A DNA stretch of 64,000 nt from Bryobacter sp. (GCA_022843625.1 JALHNH010000002.1:186001-250000), one strand, 5' to 3'. Shown: positions 1 to 9,594, counted from the first letter of the stretch. Numbers and translations: made by a program. The notes: generated by a model from the letters alone, not told the origin.

Positions 1-497
1 AGTTTCTCGATGCCAAGAGAGTCGGGATGATTGGTTGGAGCCATGGGGGAATGATCACGCTAATGAATGTGTTGCAGCATCCGGGAGCTTACGCGGCAGC
101 TTATGCAGGGGTTCCGGTGACAGATCTGGTGTTGCGCCTTGGTTATCACGATGCTGGTTATCAGGCCATATTTTCTGCGCCGCAACATATCGGGAAAACC
201 GTGCAAGGAGATATCCAGGAATATCTGAAGCGCTCGCCGATTACGCATGCCGACAAACTGGAGACGCCGTTGTTGATTCACGGGAACACGAATGATGAAG
301 ATGTGAACGTGATCGAGGTAGAGCGCTTTGTGCAGGCGCTGAAGGCGGCGGGGAAGAAGTTTGAGTACAAGATTTATGAGAATGCGCCTGGTGGGCATGA
401 GTTTGGGCGACTGGATACGAAGCTGGCCCGCGAGTCTCGCCGGGCCGTATATTTGTTCCTGGCTGGATATCTGAAGCCGGTGCGGCCTGTTAAGTAG
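1..497 (+). CDS. S9-type (prolyl oligopeptidase-like) serine peptidase, 3' part
   Basis: The gene enters from the left edge: the frame is open from base 3 and the residues before the first ATG (FLDAKRVGMIGWSHGG) belong to the protein, so the ATG at 27 is internal. What remains is the catalytic half of an alpha/beta hydrolase. The nucleophile elbow reads GWSHGG, the acid lies in LIHGNTNDEDV and the histidine in GGHEFGR, so Ser, Asp and His are all present in order. The spacing and the Asp-loop fit the S9 peptidase family, which cleaves short peptides, often in the periplasm. The N-terminal propeller or signal sequence is outside the window, so location and exact subfamily cannot be told. Its last 8 bases overlap the convergent gene 490-777. 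Confidence 0.85.
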   Translation, partial: FLDAKRVGMIGWSHGGMITLMNVLQHPGAYAAAYAGVPVTDLVLRLGYHDAGYQAIFSAPQHIGKTVQGDIQEYLKRSPITHADKLETPLLIHGNTNDEDVNVIEVERFVQALKAAGKKFEYKIYENAPGGHEFGRLDTKLARESRRAVYLFLAGYLKPVRPVK

Positions 498-777
498 TGG
501 GTTGTTTGCGGGTGAATAGATAGAGCAGCGGGCCGAAGGAGCCGGTGGCTAGAGTGAGTGCGATCCAGGGCCAGGGGTTGCGTCCTGTGGCTTTGGCATC
601 TTGCCACATCCAGACCATGAAGAGTGTGAGGGCGATGACCAAGTCTGCGAAGACCTGGCCTGCCCCGTAGCTTTGGAAGTTTGGCTCGAGAATGCCCCAG
701 AAGCCGTGGTGCCAGAGGGCTAAGGCGGTGAGGGCGCTGAAGGGGATGAGGATCAGGGTGAGGATTGTGCGTGGCAT
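490..777 (-). CDS. Small membrane protein, DUF2834-like
   Basis: A 95-residue hydrophobic protein with about three membrane-spanning stretches: an N-terminal segment after MPRTILT, a central one around the sequence FADLVIALTLFMVWMW, and one near the C-terminus ending GPLLYLF. The pattern of a conserved Asp before the second helix, a basic loop (QDAKATGRNPWPW) and a final helix ending in GPLLYL resembles the DUF2834 family, whose function is unknown. The gene is divergent from the XRE regulator at 865 and shares its upstream region with it, so it may be that regulator's target. That last point is inference. Confidence 0.6.
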   Translation of the reverse strand: MPRTILTLILIPFSALTALALWHHGFWGILEPNFQSYGAGQVFADLVIALTLFMVWMWQDAKATGRNPWPWIALTLATGSFGPLLYLFTRKQPTT

Positions 778-801
778 CTTGGTTTCAGTATTGGGCGGGT
801 A

Positions 802-832
802 GGTTATAACCGCAATTACCTCAGAGGTTATT
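802..832. promoter_or_regulatory. Candidate operator: two palindromes between divergent genes
   Basis: The 87-base gap between the membrane protein gene (minus) and the XRE regulator (plus) contains a perfect 10-base palindrome GGTTATAACC (802-811). A second, nearly perfect inverted repeat AATTACCTC-A-GAGGTTATT (814-832) shares the GGTTAT half-site. Two related half-site pairs about one helical turn apart suit a dimeric HTH protein such as the product of 865-1647. Binding is inferred, not shown. Confidence 0.45.
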
Positions 833-864
833 GAATTGCTGCCAGAGCGTGGTTCAATCGAGCT

Positions 865-1647
865 ATGAATTTATTGACCGAGACGTTGCAGCAGGTGCGG
901 CGGGCAAAACGTTTGAGTCAGTTGGAATTGTCGATGCGGATTGGAGTTTCGCAGCGGCATGTGAGCTTTGTCGAGAGTGGGAGGGCCAAGCCGAGCCGGG
1001 AGTTGTTGGTGGTGTGGCTGGAAGAGTTGGGGGCTCCGCTGGCATTGCGGAATGCTGCGATGCTGCAGGCTGGGTTTGCGCCGGTTTATAGTGCGGCACC
1101 GTGGGGCGATCCTAGTTTGGCTGTGGCTCAGGAGGCGTTGGGGCAGTTGCTTGGTGCACATGATCCGATGCCGGCTTTTGTGCTGGATGCGGACTGGAAT
1201 TTGTTGCAGATGAATCGCGGGGCGCAGTGGCTTGCACGGGTGTTGATGCCGTGGCTGGTACCGGGGCCGATCAATTTGCTGGATCTGTTGGTGCACCCGG
1301 AGGGTTTTGCGAAGCGGATGCTGAATTTACAAGAGGTTGGGCCGGCGCTGCTGGGGCATCTGCGAGAGGATCTCTTGTTGCAGCCTTCGCTTGCGAAGCG
1401 GGTGGACGCGTTTGCAGAGATGCTTCGAGTGAGGTTTGGGGAGCAGCGTATGGGGATGGCTCCGGGAAGGGCAGCTGCGCCTATGCTGACTTCGCGTTTT
1501 GAGACGGAGTTTGGCGAGCTTGTGTTCTTTAGTATGTTCAGTACGTTTGGGACACCGCAGGACATTACGCTGGCGTCGCTGCGGGTGGAGCATATGTTTG
1601 CGGCGGATGAGGCGACGCGGGCGGTGGTGCGGGAGCGGGTGTTGTGA
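865..1647 (+). CDS. XRE-family regulator with MmyB-type ligand-binding domain
   Basis: The 260-residue product starts with a Cro/C1-type helix-turn-helix (about residues 5-65, with LSQLELSMRIGVSQRHVSFV and the conserved ESGRAKPSRELL). About 170 residues follow that match the MmyB-like, PAS-related ligand domain often found behind such helices: PAFVLDADWNLLQMNRGA, then FSMFSTFGTPQDITLASLRVE near the end. Regulators of this build usually control an adjacent, often divergent, gene and are thought to sense a small hydrophobic ligand. Here the divergent neighbour is the membrane protein at 490-777, with paired palindromes between them. The ATG at 865 places the HTH at the normal distance from the N-terminus. 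Confidence 0.88.
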   Translation: MNLLTETLQQVRRAKRLSQLELSMRIGVSQRHVSFVESGRAKPSRELLVVWLEELGAPLALRNAAMLQAGFAPVYSAAPWGDPSLAVAQEALGQLLGAHDPMPAFVLDADWNLLQMNRGAQWLARVLMPWLVPGPINLLDLLVHPEGFAKRMLNLQEVGPALLGHLREDLLLQPSLAKRVDAFAEMLRVRFGEQRMGMAPGRAAAPMLTSRFETEFGELVFFSMFSTFGTPQDITLASLRVEHMFAADEATRAVVRERVL

Positions 1648-1662
1648 TTGAGGGAAAGCGTA

Positions 1663-2034
1663 CTATTCGGTCGAAGTGCTTTCGTGAATCCGAATCCGGC
1701 TTGGCTCCACTATCCACAGCATGCCTGTGATCGATTCGGTTTCGAGCAATCGGAGCATTGACTTTACTAGGAACTCAATCATTTGGATGGTTGGGTTTTG
1801 TGGTGTCCGTAGCACAGCAATTCCAGCGCCCAAGTGCGGCGGGAAGCGCGTGACGTCCGTGAAATCGAGGTCAAGCGTGAGTAGGCAACGCTTCTCCTGA
1901 ATGTATACCTCAAAGATTGACTGATCGATAGCGCCGGACAATCGCTCCTCATGAACGGTATGTGCGTCGTGGCCCTCAGAAATGAGAGGTTTCGCTGCCC
2001 TTGAACCGAAGTTCTCGTCAAGCTTAAACTTCAT
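1663..2034 (-). CDS. DUF5615 PIN-like protein (putative toxin component)
   Basis: A 123-residue protein beginning MKFKLDENF, followed by EGHDAHTVHEERLSG and LLTLDLDFTDV. The acidic residues of the DEN and LDLDF motifs are the hallmarks of the DUF5615/Mut7-C-like branch of the PIN nuclease fold. In this family the protein is usually encoded directly after a DUF433 protein, and so it is here: the start codon overlaps the stop of 2031-2273 in an ATGA. The pair is regarded as a toxin-antitoxin-like module, though toxicity is not established for most members. All expected acidic residues are present, so the gene appears intact. Confidence 0.85.
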   Translation of the reverse strand: MKFKLDENFGSRAAKPLISEGHDAHTVHEERLSGAIDQSIFEVYIQEKRCLLTLDLDFTDVTRFPPHLGAGIAVLRTPQNPTIQMIEFLVKSMLRLLETESITGMLWIVEPSRIRIHESTSTE

Positions 2035-2273
2035 GCTGCAGTCGGGCTGGGGATTTCAACAAACCGTTCACGGCTCATTTCGGCGCCGTATGCAATAGCG
2101 GCGTAAATGTCTTCACGATGGAGTTGCGGGTAGTCCTCGAGTATCTCCTCAATTGTTGTCCCGGCGGCCAAGAAATCCAGGAGAAGAGAAACCCAAATTC
2201 GAGTGCCCTTGATGCAAGGTTTGCCAAAGCATACCAAGGGATCTGTGGAAATGCGATTCAAGAGTGCATTCAT
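2031..2273 (-). CDS. DUF433 protein (putative antitoxin component)
   Basis: An 80-residue protein with the standard DUF433 signature: RISTDPLVCFGKPCIKGTRI, then LLDFLAAGTTIEEILEDYPQL and a final helix REDIYAAIAYGAEM. The family has a small HTH-like fold (YefM/VapB-like role proposed) and is nearly always paired with a DUF5615 PIN-like protein. The next gene on the same strand is exactly that, sharing a 4-base overlap, so the two are co-translated. The DUF433 gene comes first, the usual order for antitoxin before toxin. Confidence 0.85.
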   Translation of the reverse strand: MNALLNRISTDPLVCFGKPCIKGTRIWVSLLLDFLAAGTTIEEILEDYPQLHREDIYAAIAYGAEMSRERFVEIPSPTAA

Positions 2274-2373
2274 GTTTCGCTCAACGGTCTTTCTGGAAGG
2301 TTATCAGGTTATTCTCAAGCGCGTCGTCTCAGGGTTTTGCTTCTTATCTCGCTTCCGGACCCTGGAAGTGATT

Positions 2374-2389
2374 GTTCGTTTTGACGAAC
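2374..2389. promoter_or_regulatory. Inverted repeat upstream of the MarR-like gene
   Basis: GTTCGT and ACGAAC form a perfect 6-base inverted repeat around a TTTG loop, 28 bases upstream of the ATG at 2418. The symmetric core TTCGTTTTGACGAA has the size of a MarR-dimer operator. It lies in the 144-base gap between the DUF433 gene and the MarR-like gene, where I see nothing else clear. Confidence 0.35.
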
Positions 2390-2417
2390 TTTGGGTTTGC
2401 TGCTTAAGATTTGAAGC

Positions 2418-2714
2418 ATGACGATTGAAGAGGCTCTCATTCGGGTGCAGTGTGCTTATCCGAAGATCTACCCGGCTTGCCACGCACGGCACCAGAACGC
2501 GAAAACAACAGGGGTGCAGCTTTCGCAGCTGGATTGTACTGTGTTGGCTCATCTGGATGAGTCCGTTGCTATCGGGCAAGGGGAGCTTGCGCGACATATG
2601 GGAGTGGCGAAGTCGACTTTCTCTCAGACTGTGGATGCTTGGGTGGAGCGTGGTTTTGTTGCGCGGTTGCGGCGGTCCAGCTTAACTTCGCTGGCATCGA
2701 AGAAGCGCATTTAG
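2418..2714 (+). pseudogene. MarR-like regulator, apparently truncated at the 3' end
   Basis: The first 85 or so residues look like a MarR-type winged helix: LSQLDCTVLAHLDES, then GQGELARHMGVAKSTFSQTVDAWVERGFVARL, which is the H2-H3-H4 recognition part. At the point where the beta-wing should follow (normally an arginine-rich DRR segment, LT..G, then two dimerisation helices), the frame runs into about ten unrelated residues and stops. Intact MarR proteins have roughly 140-160 residues and this one has 98. No continuation is visible in another frame before the convergent ABC permease gene, which overlaps by 4 bases. I infer a deletion remnant, though a short functional HTH protein is possible. 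Confidence 0.55.
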
Positions 2715-3781
2715 TCTGAGCCGTAGTTGATCTCGAGTTTCCTTACGTAGATCGAGGCGAAGGCCAGCACTGTGGCGGATACGGCGAAGATGCCGAAGAC
2801 TGCCAGTGGGGCTGCAATGGGGGCGGCGGTTGTGGCCAGGATCTTGAGCGGTTCGGGGATGTCGGCGTTGAGCGGGGCGACTACTGGACAGAGGGCTTGC
2901 AAGTAATAAATGATGCTGAATTTCTTGAGCATCGTTGGCAGGAACCAGTTGACGCCCTCCCAGAAGAGGATCACTGCCGCCGGGATCAGCGGGTTGCGCA
3001 TGATGATTCCAGATGCCAGGAAGATGCTGCCGTAGCCTACGATGGCAAGTGCGGTTACGCTCAGATAGCTGAGGAGATGGCCCCAGCCGGCGGTGTTCAT
3101 GTATTCGGTGACTTCACGGGACGGGAAGGCGCTGAGCATGAGGAAGAACTGGAGCGCGGTGCTAGTGCCGAAGATGGCTATTGCTGCCACGATGCCAGCC
3201 AGATATTTGCCTACCATCAAGACTTCGCGGCGGACGGGGGCTAGCAGGTAGTAGTGCAAGCTCTGGTCGAGCAGTTCTCCCCGGAAGAGATTCATGAAGA
3301 TACCGACGCAGCCGAAGAAGATGGCGAGCCGCAGGAAGAAGTATTGAAAAACTCCAGCGAAGGCGAGGATGTTCTGGTTGAGGTCGGCCTGGTTCCTTGG
3401 ACTTTTGTTGGTGAGGAGGCCATCGGTGAAGCGGAGTTCCCAGGATTTGGCCCCGTCGTCGTAGCGAATGAATTCGCGCTTGCGGCCGCGGGTGAAGCGG
3501 CTGTAGCCGACCTTAGCTTCCGACAAGAGCTTTGCCGCGTCGTCGGCTTTCATGCCGAGCTGGATTGAGCCGGCGATCGCGGTTGCATTGGGCGATGCCA
3601 TCTGGATTTGCTGCTGGCTGGCACGTATGTTGTACATGCGGACTGCATTGATGCCGAAGAGCAGGGCAGGGAGGAATGCCAGGGCATAGACCCAGAGCCC
3701 ACGTTTAGCCAAGAGGGTCTTTTTCCATTCAAGGCCCGCGATGGCGAGGATCTGTTTTTGCCAAAGGGCGGTGCCGGTCAC
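2711..3781 (-). CDS. ABC-2 type transporter permease, last gene of the sigma/FecR operon
   Basis: A 356-residue integral membrane protein with one N-terminal membrane segment (around [15 protein letters not shown]), a roughly 90-residue extracytoplasmic stretch, and then about five more membrane helices, the layout of ABC-2 permeases with a large first loop. It contains the typical [20 protein letters not shown] cytoplasmic turn, which in this family contacts the ATPase. The start overlaps the stop of the ATPase gene 3778-4710 by 4 bases, so the two are a translationally coupled transporter pair. The substrate is unknown. Confidence 0.85.
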   Translation of the reverse strand: MTGTALWQKQILAIAGLEWKKTLLAKRGLWVYALAFLPALLFGINAVRMYNIRASQQQIQMASPNATAIAGSIQLGMKADDAAKLLSEAKVGYSRFTRGRKREFIRYDDGAKSWELRFTDGLLTNKSPRNQADLNQNILAFAGVFQYFFLRLAIFFGCVGIFMNLFRGELLDQSLHYYLLAPVRREVLMVGKYLAGIVAAIAIFGTSTALQFFLMLSAFPSREVTEYMNTAGWGHLLSYLSVTALAIVGYGSIFLASGIIMRNPLIPAAVILFWEGVNWFLPTMLKKFSIIYYLQALCPVVAPLNADIPEPLKILATTAAPIAAPLAVFGIFAVSATVLAFASIYVRKLEINYGSD

Positions 3782-4710
3782 TTGTGGCCTCCTTCGTCGC
3801 CGATCAGGTACTCGTACAGCGAGTTGACGTCATCGTCGGCGGGAGCGATGGTTTCGATATTGATGCCTTCCATCACGAGACGGTTGAGCAGTTTGTGGAA
3901 GTGGCTGGCATTGGTTGTTTTGACGAGAATGCCTTGGAAATCGGGATGGATGCGGGCTTCAACGACGTGATCGAACTGAAAGATGCGCGAGGCCATCTCT
4001 GAGGGCCGATCGCAGCGGATGACGATTTGATGCGGGCGGTCTGAGATCTCTTCGCGGACGCCGCGAATGGCACCTTCGGCTACCACGTAGCCATTGGCCA
4101 GTAGGATGACCTGATCTGAGATCATGTCGACTTCATGCAGAACGTGACTGGAGACGATGACGTGTGCACCGCGTTCGGCCTGTTCGCGGAAGAGGGCGAT
4201 GGTTTCCGAACGAACCAGCGGGTCGAGGCCGTTGAGAGGTTCGTCCAGGATCAGAACCTGTGGCTCATGAGCTATCGACTGGGCCAAGCGGATGCGTTGG
4301 CGCATGCCTTTGGAATAGGCCGCTACTTTGCGTTTTGCGGCGTCGACGAGGTTGACCTTCTCGATTGCACGCCATGCTTTGGACTCGGCTTCTTTGGAAC
4401 TCATTCCCTGAAGCAGGAGTGAAGCGTGTACAAACTGGAAGCCGGTATAGCCGCGTGGGAAAGAGTCGAACTGAGTACAGTAGCCCATGATTCGGAAGAG
4501 GGCTTCCGGGTTGTTGGGTGCGATGCCACGGACGGAGATCTGGCCGCGAGTGGGCCGGACCAGGCCGGTCATGAGATTCATTAGCGTGGTCTTGCCGCTG
4601 CCGTTGGGGCCAACGAGGCTGGTGATGCCGGGCGGAATCGTGAGGTTGACCCGATTCACACCCAGAACTTCGCCGTAGAAGCGGGAGACGTTATCGAAGA
4701 CGATCTGCAT
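3778..4710 (-). CDS. ABC transporter ATP-binding protein
   Basis: A 310-residue ATPase. The Walker A motif GPNGSGKTT is near residue 35, the signature is [14 protein letters not shown] (SKGM in place of the canonical SGGQ, as usual in this drug/export subfamily), and Walker B with catalytic Glu is [12 protein letters not shown], followed by the switch His in SSHVLHEV. The last 80 residues form the extra C-terminal domain common in CcmA/NatA-type ATPases. It is coupled by ATGA to the permease 2711-3781 and shares a single base with the stop of 4710-5570. Confidence 0.92.
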   Translation of the reverse strand: MQIVFDNVSRFYGEVLGVNRVNLTIPPGITSLVGPNGSGKTTLMNLMTGLVRPTRGQISVRGIAPNNPEALFRIMGYCTQFDSFPRGYTGFQFVHASLLLQGMSSKEAESKAWRAIEKVNLVDAAKRKVAAYSKGMRQRIRLAQSIAHEPQVLILDEPLNGLDPLVRSETIALFREQAERGAHVIVSSHVLHEVDMISDQVILLANGYVVAEGAIRGVREEISDRPHQIVIRCDRPSEMASRIFQFDHVVEARIHPDFQGILVKTTNASHFHKLLNRLVMEGINIETIAPADDDVNSLYEYLIGDEGGHK

Positions 4711-5570
4711 TAGCGAACGATCTCCTTTGGGCGGATCTTGCGTTCGAGCATCAGCAGGCAGACAATGCAGACGGCGAAGAATCCGATCCAGGCCTCGAAA
4801 GGTTCAAGGCCAGTTTGAGCTTCGATGTTCAACTGGTCGGACCAGATGGTGTACATGATGCGTGAGATGTCGATCATCGAGCCGTAGTCTGTGCTGAGGA
4901 TCGAGTTGATGATGCCGGCGAGGCCTGCGCCGATGCCGAAGACGCCGAGTATGAGTGCGCCGGCGACAACCTTCCACTTGACCCAGGCCGAGAGGGCGAC
5001 CGAGAGGAGTGAGAGGATCAGGATCCATGCCAGGTTGCCGAGAATGATTGCTCGCAGGATGAACCAGTTATTCGAGAGCCAGTCTCCTCCAGCTTGAGAG
5101 ACCTGGAGGAAGAAGAGGATAACGCCCGGGATCCAGGTGATGATCGAGAGCAGGATGAACAATACGGAGACTTTGCCGACGACATATTCTGTGCGGGAAA
5201 AGGGGCGGGAGAAATAAGTGGGGAGGGCGTTGTTGGCGAGGTCTGGTGCGATCAGGCTGGGACCAATCAGAGCGGTGAGGATGTAGGCGAGGCCACCCTG
5301 AAAGTTCATGAAGAGGCGGAAGAAGCTGGAGTCAATCTTGAAGACGTCCGGTACCGGGAAGCCCATACTGGAGAAAATCGAGAGGTTATTGACCAGATAG
5401 AGATAACCGGCGCAGCCAAGCGGAAAGAAGAAGCAGGCGACCAGGAAGCCGGTGAGGAAGCGGCTCTGGAAGAGCCGCTCATAGGAGTATCGCGGCAGCA
5501 CGAGAAAGCGAGTTCGCGGTGGGGTGAGTGGCCCCGAGTAGGTTGTGTAGGTTCGTTTGTAGACGGCCAT
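4710..5570 (-). CDS. ABC-2 type transporter permease
   Basis: A 286-residue protein with about six hydrophobic segments. The cytoplasmic N-terminus ([20 protein letters not shown]) is followed by the first helix around [16 protein letters not shown] conserved cytoplasmic loop [21 protein letters not shown] resembles the ATPase-contact region of ABC-2 permeases and is typical of transporters encoded beside NatA-like ATPases. It is tightly coupled to the ATPase genes on both sides with one-base overlaps. It probably pairs with 5570-6496, giving two complete exporters in one operon, or one heteromeric exporter. Confidence 0.85.
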   Translation of the reverse strand: MAVYKRTYTTYSGPLTPPRTRFLVLPRYSYERLFQSRFLTGFLVACFFFPLGCAGYLYLVNNLSIFSSMGFPVPDVFKIDSSFFRLFMNFQGGLAYILTALIGPSLIAPDLANNALPTYFSRPFSRTEYVVGKVSVLFILLSIITWIPGVILFFLQVSQAGGDWLSNNWFILRAIILGNLAWILILSLLSVALSAWVKWKVVAGALILGVFGIGAGLAGIINSILSTDYGSMIDISRIMYTIWSDQLNIEAQTGLEPFEAWIGFFAVCIVCLLMLERKIRPKEIVR

Positions 5571-6496
5571 TATTGGGTCATCGCTTTGAGGAAGATGTCT
5601 TCCAAAGTGTCTTTACGGTAATTGAGGCGGCGGAGTTCGAGGTCTTTTTCGGTTGCAACCCGGAAGAGCTCACGGAAGCTGAATTCTGCCGGAAGGACCA
5701 TCTTCCAGCGGCCTTTGCCTGCCATGGCACAAGTTGCACCGAGGGCTTCCATCGCTGCTGCGAAGCCTTCGTCATCGCCTATAGTTTCCAGTTCGACGAA
5801 GCGCTTGTTGGCGCTGCGCTCGGCCTCAAGATCGGCGTAGTGAACGATTGCGCCGCCCTTGAGGATGATGACTTCTTCGCAGGTGTCTTCGACGTCGCGC
5901 AGAAGGTGCGAGCACAGGACGATGCGCATGCCAGCGTTGTCGCGCATTTCGCGGATCATCTTGAGCATGCGGCGGCGGGCTGGGGGATCCAGCCCATTTG
6001 TGGGTTCGTCGAGAATGACGAGTTTGGGGCCATGGACGATTGCCTGGGCCAGCTTCGCCAACTGCTTCATGCCCAGGGAGTAGGTGCCAAGTTTGCGATA
6101 ACGGGCTTCGCCAAGGCCGACATAGAAAAGGCACTCATGGGCTCGTTCGAGGGCGGTTTCGGGCGGGAGCCCGGAGAGCTCTCCCATCATGCGGATGAAG
6201 GTGACCGCGTTCATGTCGGCGATGAAGGAATCGTTCTCCGGCATGTAGCCGATGAGGGAGCGGATATAGCGAGTCTCTTTATGCACGTCGTGACCGAAAA
6301 CACGCGCCGTCCCGGAGGACGGCGCGTAGAAGCCGAGTAGCGTGTTGATGAGAGTTGACTTACCCGCACCGTTGGGCCCCAGCAGGCCAATTGTTCTGCC
6401 TTTGAGTTCGACTTGCAGCTTGTTGAGGATGAGCCGCGAACCGAGTTGTACGGAGAGGTTGTCTAGCTGGATGACGGCGTCGAGAGGAGTGCTCAT
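5570..6496 (-). CDS. ABC transporter ATP-binding protein
   Basis: A 308-residue ATPase with Walker [10 protein letters not shown] (about residue 40), Q-loop region YMPENDSF, signature [14 protein letters not shown] (SLGM rather than SGGQ), Walker [14 protein letters not shown] and switch His in CSHLLRDVE. The degenerate signature and long C-terminal extension match export ATPases of the NatA/CcmA type. It starts inside the end of the FecR-domain gene (overlap 6493-6496) and ends at the start of the permease 4710-5570, so expression depends on the sigma/FecR genes upstream. Confidence 0.92.
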   Translation of the reverse strand: MSTPLDAVIQLDNLSVQLGSRLILNKLQVELKGRTIGLLGPNGAGKSTLINTLLGFYAPSSGTARVFGHDVHKETRYIRSLIGYMPENDSFIADMNAVTFIRMMGELSGLPPETALERAHECLFYVGLGEARYRKLGTYSLGMKQLAKLAQAIVHGPKLVILDEPTNGLDPPARRRMLKMIREMRDNAGMRIVLCSHLLRDVEDTCEEVIILKGGAIVHYADLEAERSANKRFVELETIGDDEGFAAAMEALGATCAMAGKGRWKMVLPAEFSFRELFRVATEKDLELRRLNYRKDTLEDIFLKAMTQ

Positions 6497-9030
6497 TGGA
6501 CCTTTTGTTGTTTGTTCATGATACCCGCTCCGCCAATTGCCCTGGCGAGTATTTGCGGGAGGATGGGGGTTCCCTTGCCTGCGGCGAGGAGGCTATCGAG
6601 GCCGAAGCCGAAGAAGCCGCTCGAAGAGGCGACGGTGATACTGTCGGGACCGGCGTAGGCAGTGATCAGGACCGGCCCGGAGTTGGCGGTGAACTGATCG
6701 ACTGCTTTCTTCTGGTCTGCGCTGAGGGAGCCTTTGATTGTGCCGGCAACTGCTTCGAGGCTGGTGCCGACGTTAACCCAGAAGATGGCAGAGGCATTGA
6801 CCTCGGCGTCTGCGGGCAAGAGTTCGATGAAGCGGCGGCTACGGGGGAGGCTGAGCAGGTTGTTACGAGTCTGCAGGGCTTTGAGGATTGTGTCGCGGCT
6901 AGCGGCGGCGACCATGTAGCCACCAGAGTAGGTGAAGTTCAGCTCGACCGGCAGTGCTGCGTGCTGAATGGTGTAGAAGGTGCGGCCGTTGACGGTTTGT
7001 TCCGTCAGCTTTATGGCTCCTATGGAGGTGCCTGCTGCCTTCTGATTGACGGCGTCGACGACACGCCGTAGTGAAGAGGTGAGGCGTGCGGCATCGTAGA
7101 CCTCGGTGGCCATGACGTAAGTGGGGACCGGGAGCAGTGGGCCGTCTACAGCGAAGGTAATTTCTCCTCCGATGGGGCCGAGCAGGTCATTGACGATATT
7201 GATGCCGATCGTCTTTTCGAGTTCGCTGACGTTGCCGGAAAGGCCCCCCATGGCGGCGAAGAATTCCTCAGCCATCTGGCTTGCGTCTTTGGTGACGGCG
7301 CTCATTGCGAAGGTGGCTTCGGGTGAGATGTAGTCGAGCGACGGCATGGGAGCGGGAGCGGCGAGCCAGCTTGCGATACCCGTGCGGGGTGCGCTGAAGC
7401 TAACCGAGGCGCGGGTATCGGCGCGGCCTGAGACATCGCGACGTTCCACCATCAGGTGGCGGAGCTGGTTGGCCCCGCTGAGGTTGATGGCTTGCTTGTC
7501 GTTACCCATGCTTCTCTTGGTAACGGATTGCGCGAAGATTTGTTCCAAATCAACCGCAAGAATCCAACCAGCACCTTTGGCATAGGACTTTTTAACGGTT
7601 GCCGCCAGTGATGTGGAATCGAATCCACCAGAGACAGAAGCGTTTTCGCCGATGACCAGTAGGTTGTCAGTGATATTGATGTGGCTGCCGAGATTGGTGT
7701 CGCCGGCCATCTGACGGATTTGGGTGTCGAGGGTTGCGCGGGCAGCGCTGCCTTTGACTTCGGCGAGGATGATGGGTGAGCCGAGGCTTTTGTTTGCACT
7801 AGCCGATGCGGCGATTACGATCTCGTCTCCGATCTGGCTGCCGGCAGAGCGGAGCTTTTCTGCGAGGTTGCGGGCTTCGGCGACCTCTGCGGTATTCCAC
7901 CATTCCTGCAGGACTGGGCTTTGCTTCAAGCGGTCTTCAAAGATTTTGGTTGCGTCGGCCACGGTGCCACTCAGGTTGGGGATTGCAACGTAGACGACCG
8001 TGTCAGCAGGGAGTTGGGAGAGGAGTTTTGAGCCCATACGCAGTGAAGGCAGGGGGAGCGACTCGATTTGTTTTGAGATGGTTGAGAGTTCGCCAAGCAT
8101 CGCCATGTAGCGGGCTGAATCTTTGGACCAGGCGATCTGGTCGGAAACTTTGCTGCGCTTTAGCGAGGCTTGGGAGCCAGTGAGTTGACCCGGCAGGAGG
8201 TCTTCGGTCTTGCCGTCTTGTTCCACTACGACGTGACCTTCGACGACGGCGACTTGAGTGCCGCGGAGGCCGGCAGCAACAGAGAAGATGGTGCCTTTGA
8301 CTGAGACAGTGCTTTCACGAGTGGCGACCTTGAGTGCGCCGCGCTTTTGCTTGGCGGCCTGAACCAGGATATTGCCACGTTCGAGGCGAATCGTCGAACC
8401 GCTGTAGGCAGCGGAGATACTAAGTTCGGCGCGCTCGTTCATCTCGATGAGCGAGCCGTCCGGGAGGCGGACTACGGCCGAGGAACCCTTAGCAGTGCGG
8501 ATGGCTTCACCTTCTTTGAGGGGAGAGCCAGGCTTCACGCCTTCAAGGCCCGCAGCGGAGACTTTATAGATGTCGCCAGAAACAGTAGCGATTTCTGCGC
8601 GAGGGCCGCTCGGTGCCATCAAACGGTCGATACTGTCGAGGGCCATATATCCGGTTGTGATGAGGAGGCCAGCGGCGATTGCCCAGGGTGCAACTGTACG
8701 GGTGGTGGAGCGGGGTTTGGAAACCGGGCGGATTTCACGAACGTTGCCGCGGAGCTGATCGAGCTGGCGGCGGTAAGCGGGGTTTGAGGCGAGATGGTCG
8801 TCGACCAGCATGCGCTGGGCCTCGGTGAGTTCTCCCCGCAGATAGGGCTGGAGTAGGGTTGAGAAGTCTGCCTCGTTGCGCAGCCGATCAGGAATGATCG
8901 AGGCGGGTTCTGACTGAAGGGCCGAGAATACGCGTGCTGTCGCAGAACGGGACTGTTCTGCGTTGGGCTCGTTTTGCTTCATCGCGCCAATCGCGTCATC
9001 GAGATTGATTTGGTTGTTTTTGGGGTTCAT
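6493..9030 (-). CDS. FecR-domain anti-sigma-like membrane protein with a large C-terminal extension
   Basis: The 845-residue product has three parts. The first 110 residues are cytoplasmic and acidic to mixed, with a helical segment ([26 protein letters not shown]) like the sigma-binding regions of anti-sigma factors. One membrane helix follows ([20 protein letters not shown], about 112-131). A FecR domain spans about residues 140-260 ([54 protein letters not shown]). The last 550 or so residues are an extracytoplasmic region (starting [16 protein letters not shown]) resembling DUF3352-like proteins. It lies directly after the ECF sigma gene and is probably its regulator; ordinary FecR proteins have only about 320 residues. 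Confidence 0.85.
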   Translation of the reverse strand: MNPKNNQINLDDAIGAMKQNEPNAEQSRSATARVFSALQSEPASIIPDRLRNEADFSTLLQPYLRGELTEAQRMLVDDHLASNPAYRRQLDQLRGNVREIRPVSKPRSTTRTVAPWAIAAGLLITTGYMALDSIDRLMAPSGPRAEIATVSGDIYKVSAAGLEGVKPGSPLKEGEAIRTAKGSSAVVRLPDGSLIEMNERAELSISAAYSGSTIRLERGNILVQAAKQKRGALKVATRESTVSVKGTIFSVAAGLRGTQVAVVEGHVVVEQDGKTEDLLPGQLTGSQASLKRSKVSDQIAWSKDSARYMAMLGELSTISKQIESLPLPSLRMGSKLLSQLPADTVVYVAIPNLSGTVADATKIFEDRLKQSPVLQEWWNTAEVAEARNLAEKLRSAGSQIGDEIVIAASASANKSLGSPIILAEVKGSAARATLDTQIRQMAGDTNLGSHINITDNLLVIGENASVSGGFDSTSLAATVKKSYAKGAGWILAVDLEQIFAQSVTKRSMGNDKQAINLSGANQLRHLMVERRDVSGRADTRASVSFSAPRTGIASWLAAPAPMPSLDYISPEATFAMSAVTKDASQMAEEFFAAMGGLSGNVSELEKTIGINIVNDLLGPIGGEITFAVDGPLLPVPTYVMATEVYDAARLTSSLRRVVDAVNQKAAGTSIGAIKLTEQTVNGRTFYTIQHAALPVELNFTYSGGYMVAAASRDTILKALQTRNNLLSLPRSRRFIELLPADAEVNASAIFWVNVGTSLEAVAGTIKGSLSADQKKAVDQFTANSGPVLITAYAGPDSITVASSSGFFGFGLDSLLAAGKGTPILPQILARAIGGAGIMNKQQKVQ

Positions 9031-9057
9031 TGCTTTTGCCTTTTTGAGTTGAGTCGT

Positions 9058-9594
9058 TTACAGCGCGAGAGAGCCTGATTCGAGACGAATTTCGTTTTGG
9101 AGTTTTTGCCGGGCACGGAAGAGCGTGACGGCGATCATGGTTTGGGAGGTGTCGAGGAGTTCGGCAATGTCCTTGTTGCCGTAGCCTTCGATGTATCGGA
9201 GCAAGAAGATTTCGGCCCATTTGGGGTCGATGCGGGAAAGAGCGTCGCGTAGCCGGGAACTCAGTTCCTGCTGGGCCTTGCGGGAGGGTTCGTGGGCGAG
9301 ATCTTCGATAGAAGAAGCCTTGTTTTTGCGAGTGCGAATGAGGTCGACCGCGGCGTTGACGGCAGCGCGGCGGAGGTAGGGTTCTGGTTTGTCGACGATG
9401 CCGAGGGAGAGGTCGCGGCGAAGAAAACGCAAAAACACGGTTTGAAGTACATCCTCGGCATCTTCTGAGTTGCCCAGAATTCGGAAAGCTGAGCGATAAA
9501 CGGCTTCGCTCGATTCGCGATAAACGCGCTCAAAATCAGCATTGACCATAGGTGTATGATCCATCTGATTTACGGGAAGTGCCAGGGTAATCAT
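9058..9594 (-). CDS. ECF-family RNA polymerase sigma factor
   Basis: The 178-residue product has sigma region 2 (about residues 22-90, with ESSEAVYRSAFRILGNSEDAEDVLQTVFLR, the usual core-binding and -10 recognition part) and region 4 (about 115-170, with WAEIFLLRYIEGYGNKDIAELLDTSQTMIAVTLFRARQKL as a helix-turn-helix for the -35). No region 3 is present, as expected for ECF factors. It heads the minus-strand operon of FecR-type anti-sigma factor and two ABC transporters, so those are its likely regulon. ATGs at codons 1, 11 and 16 are all possible starts and the first was kept. Confidence 0.9.
   Translation of the reverse strand: MITLALPVNQMDHTPMVNADFERVYRESSEAVYRSAFRILGNSEDAEDVLQTVFLRFLRRDLSLGIVDKPEPYLRRAAVNAAVDLIRTRKNKASSIEDLAHEPSRKAQQELSSRLRDALSRIDPKWAEIFLLRYIEGYGNKDIAELLDTSQTMIAVTLFRARQKLQNEIRLESGSLAL

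Noticed and set aside
5528..6340. A 270-codon open frame on the plus strand
   Set aside because: Antisense to the ABC ATPase at 5570-6496 with Walker A, signature and Walker B motifs.
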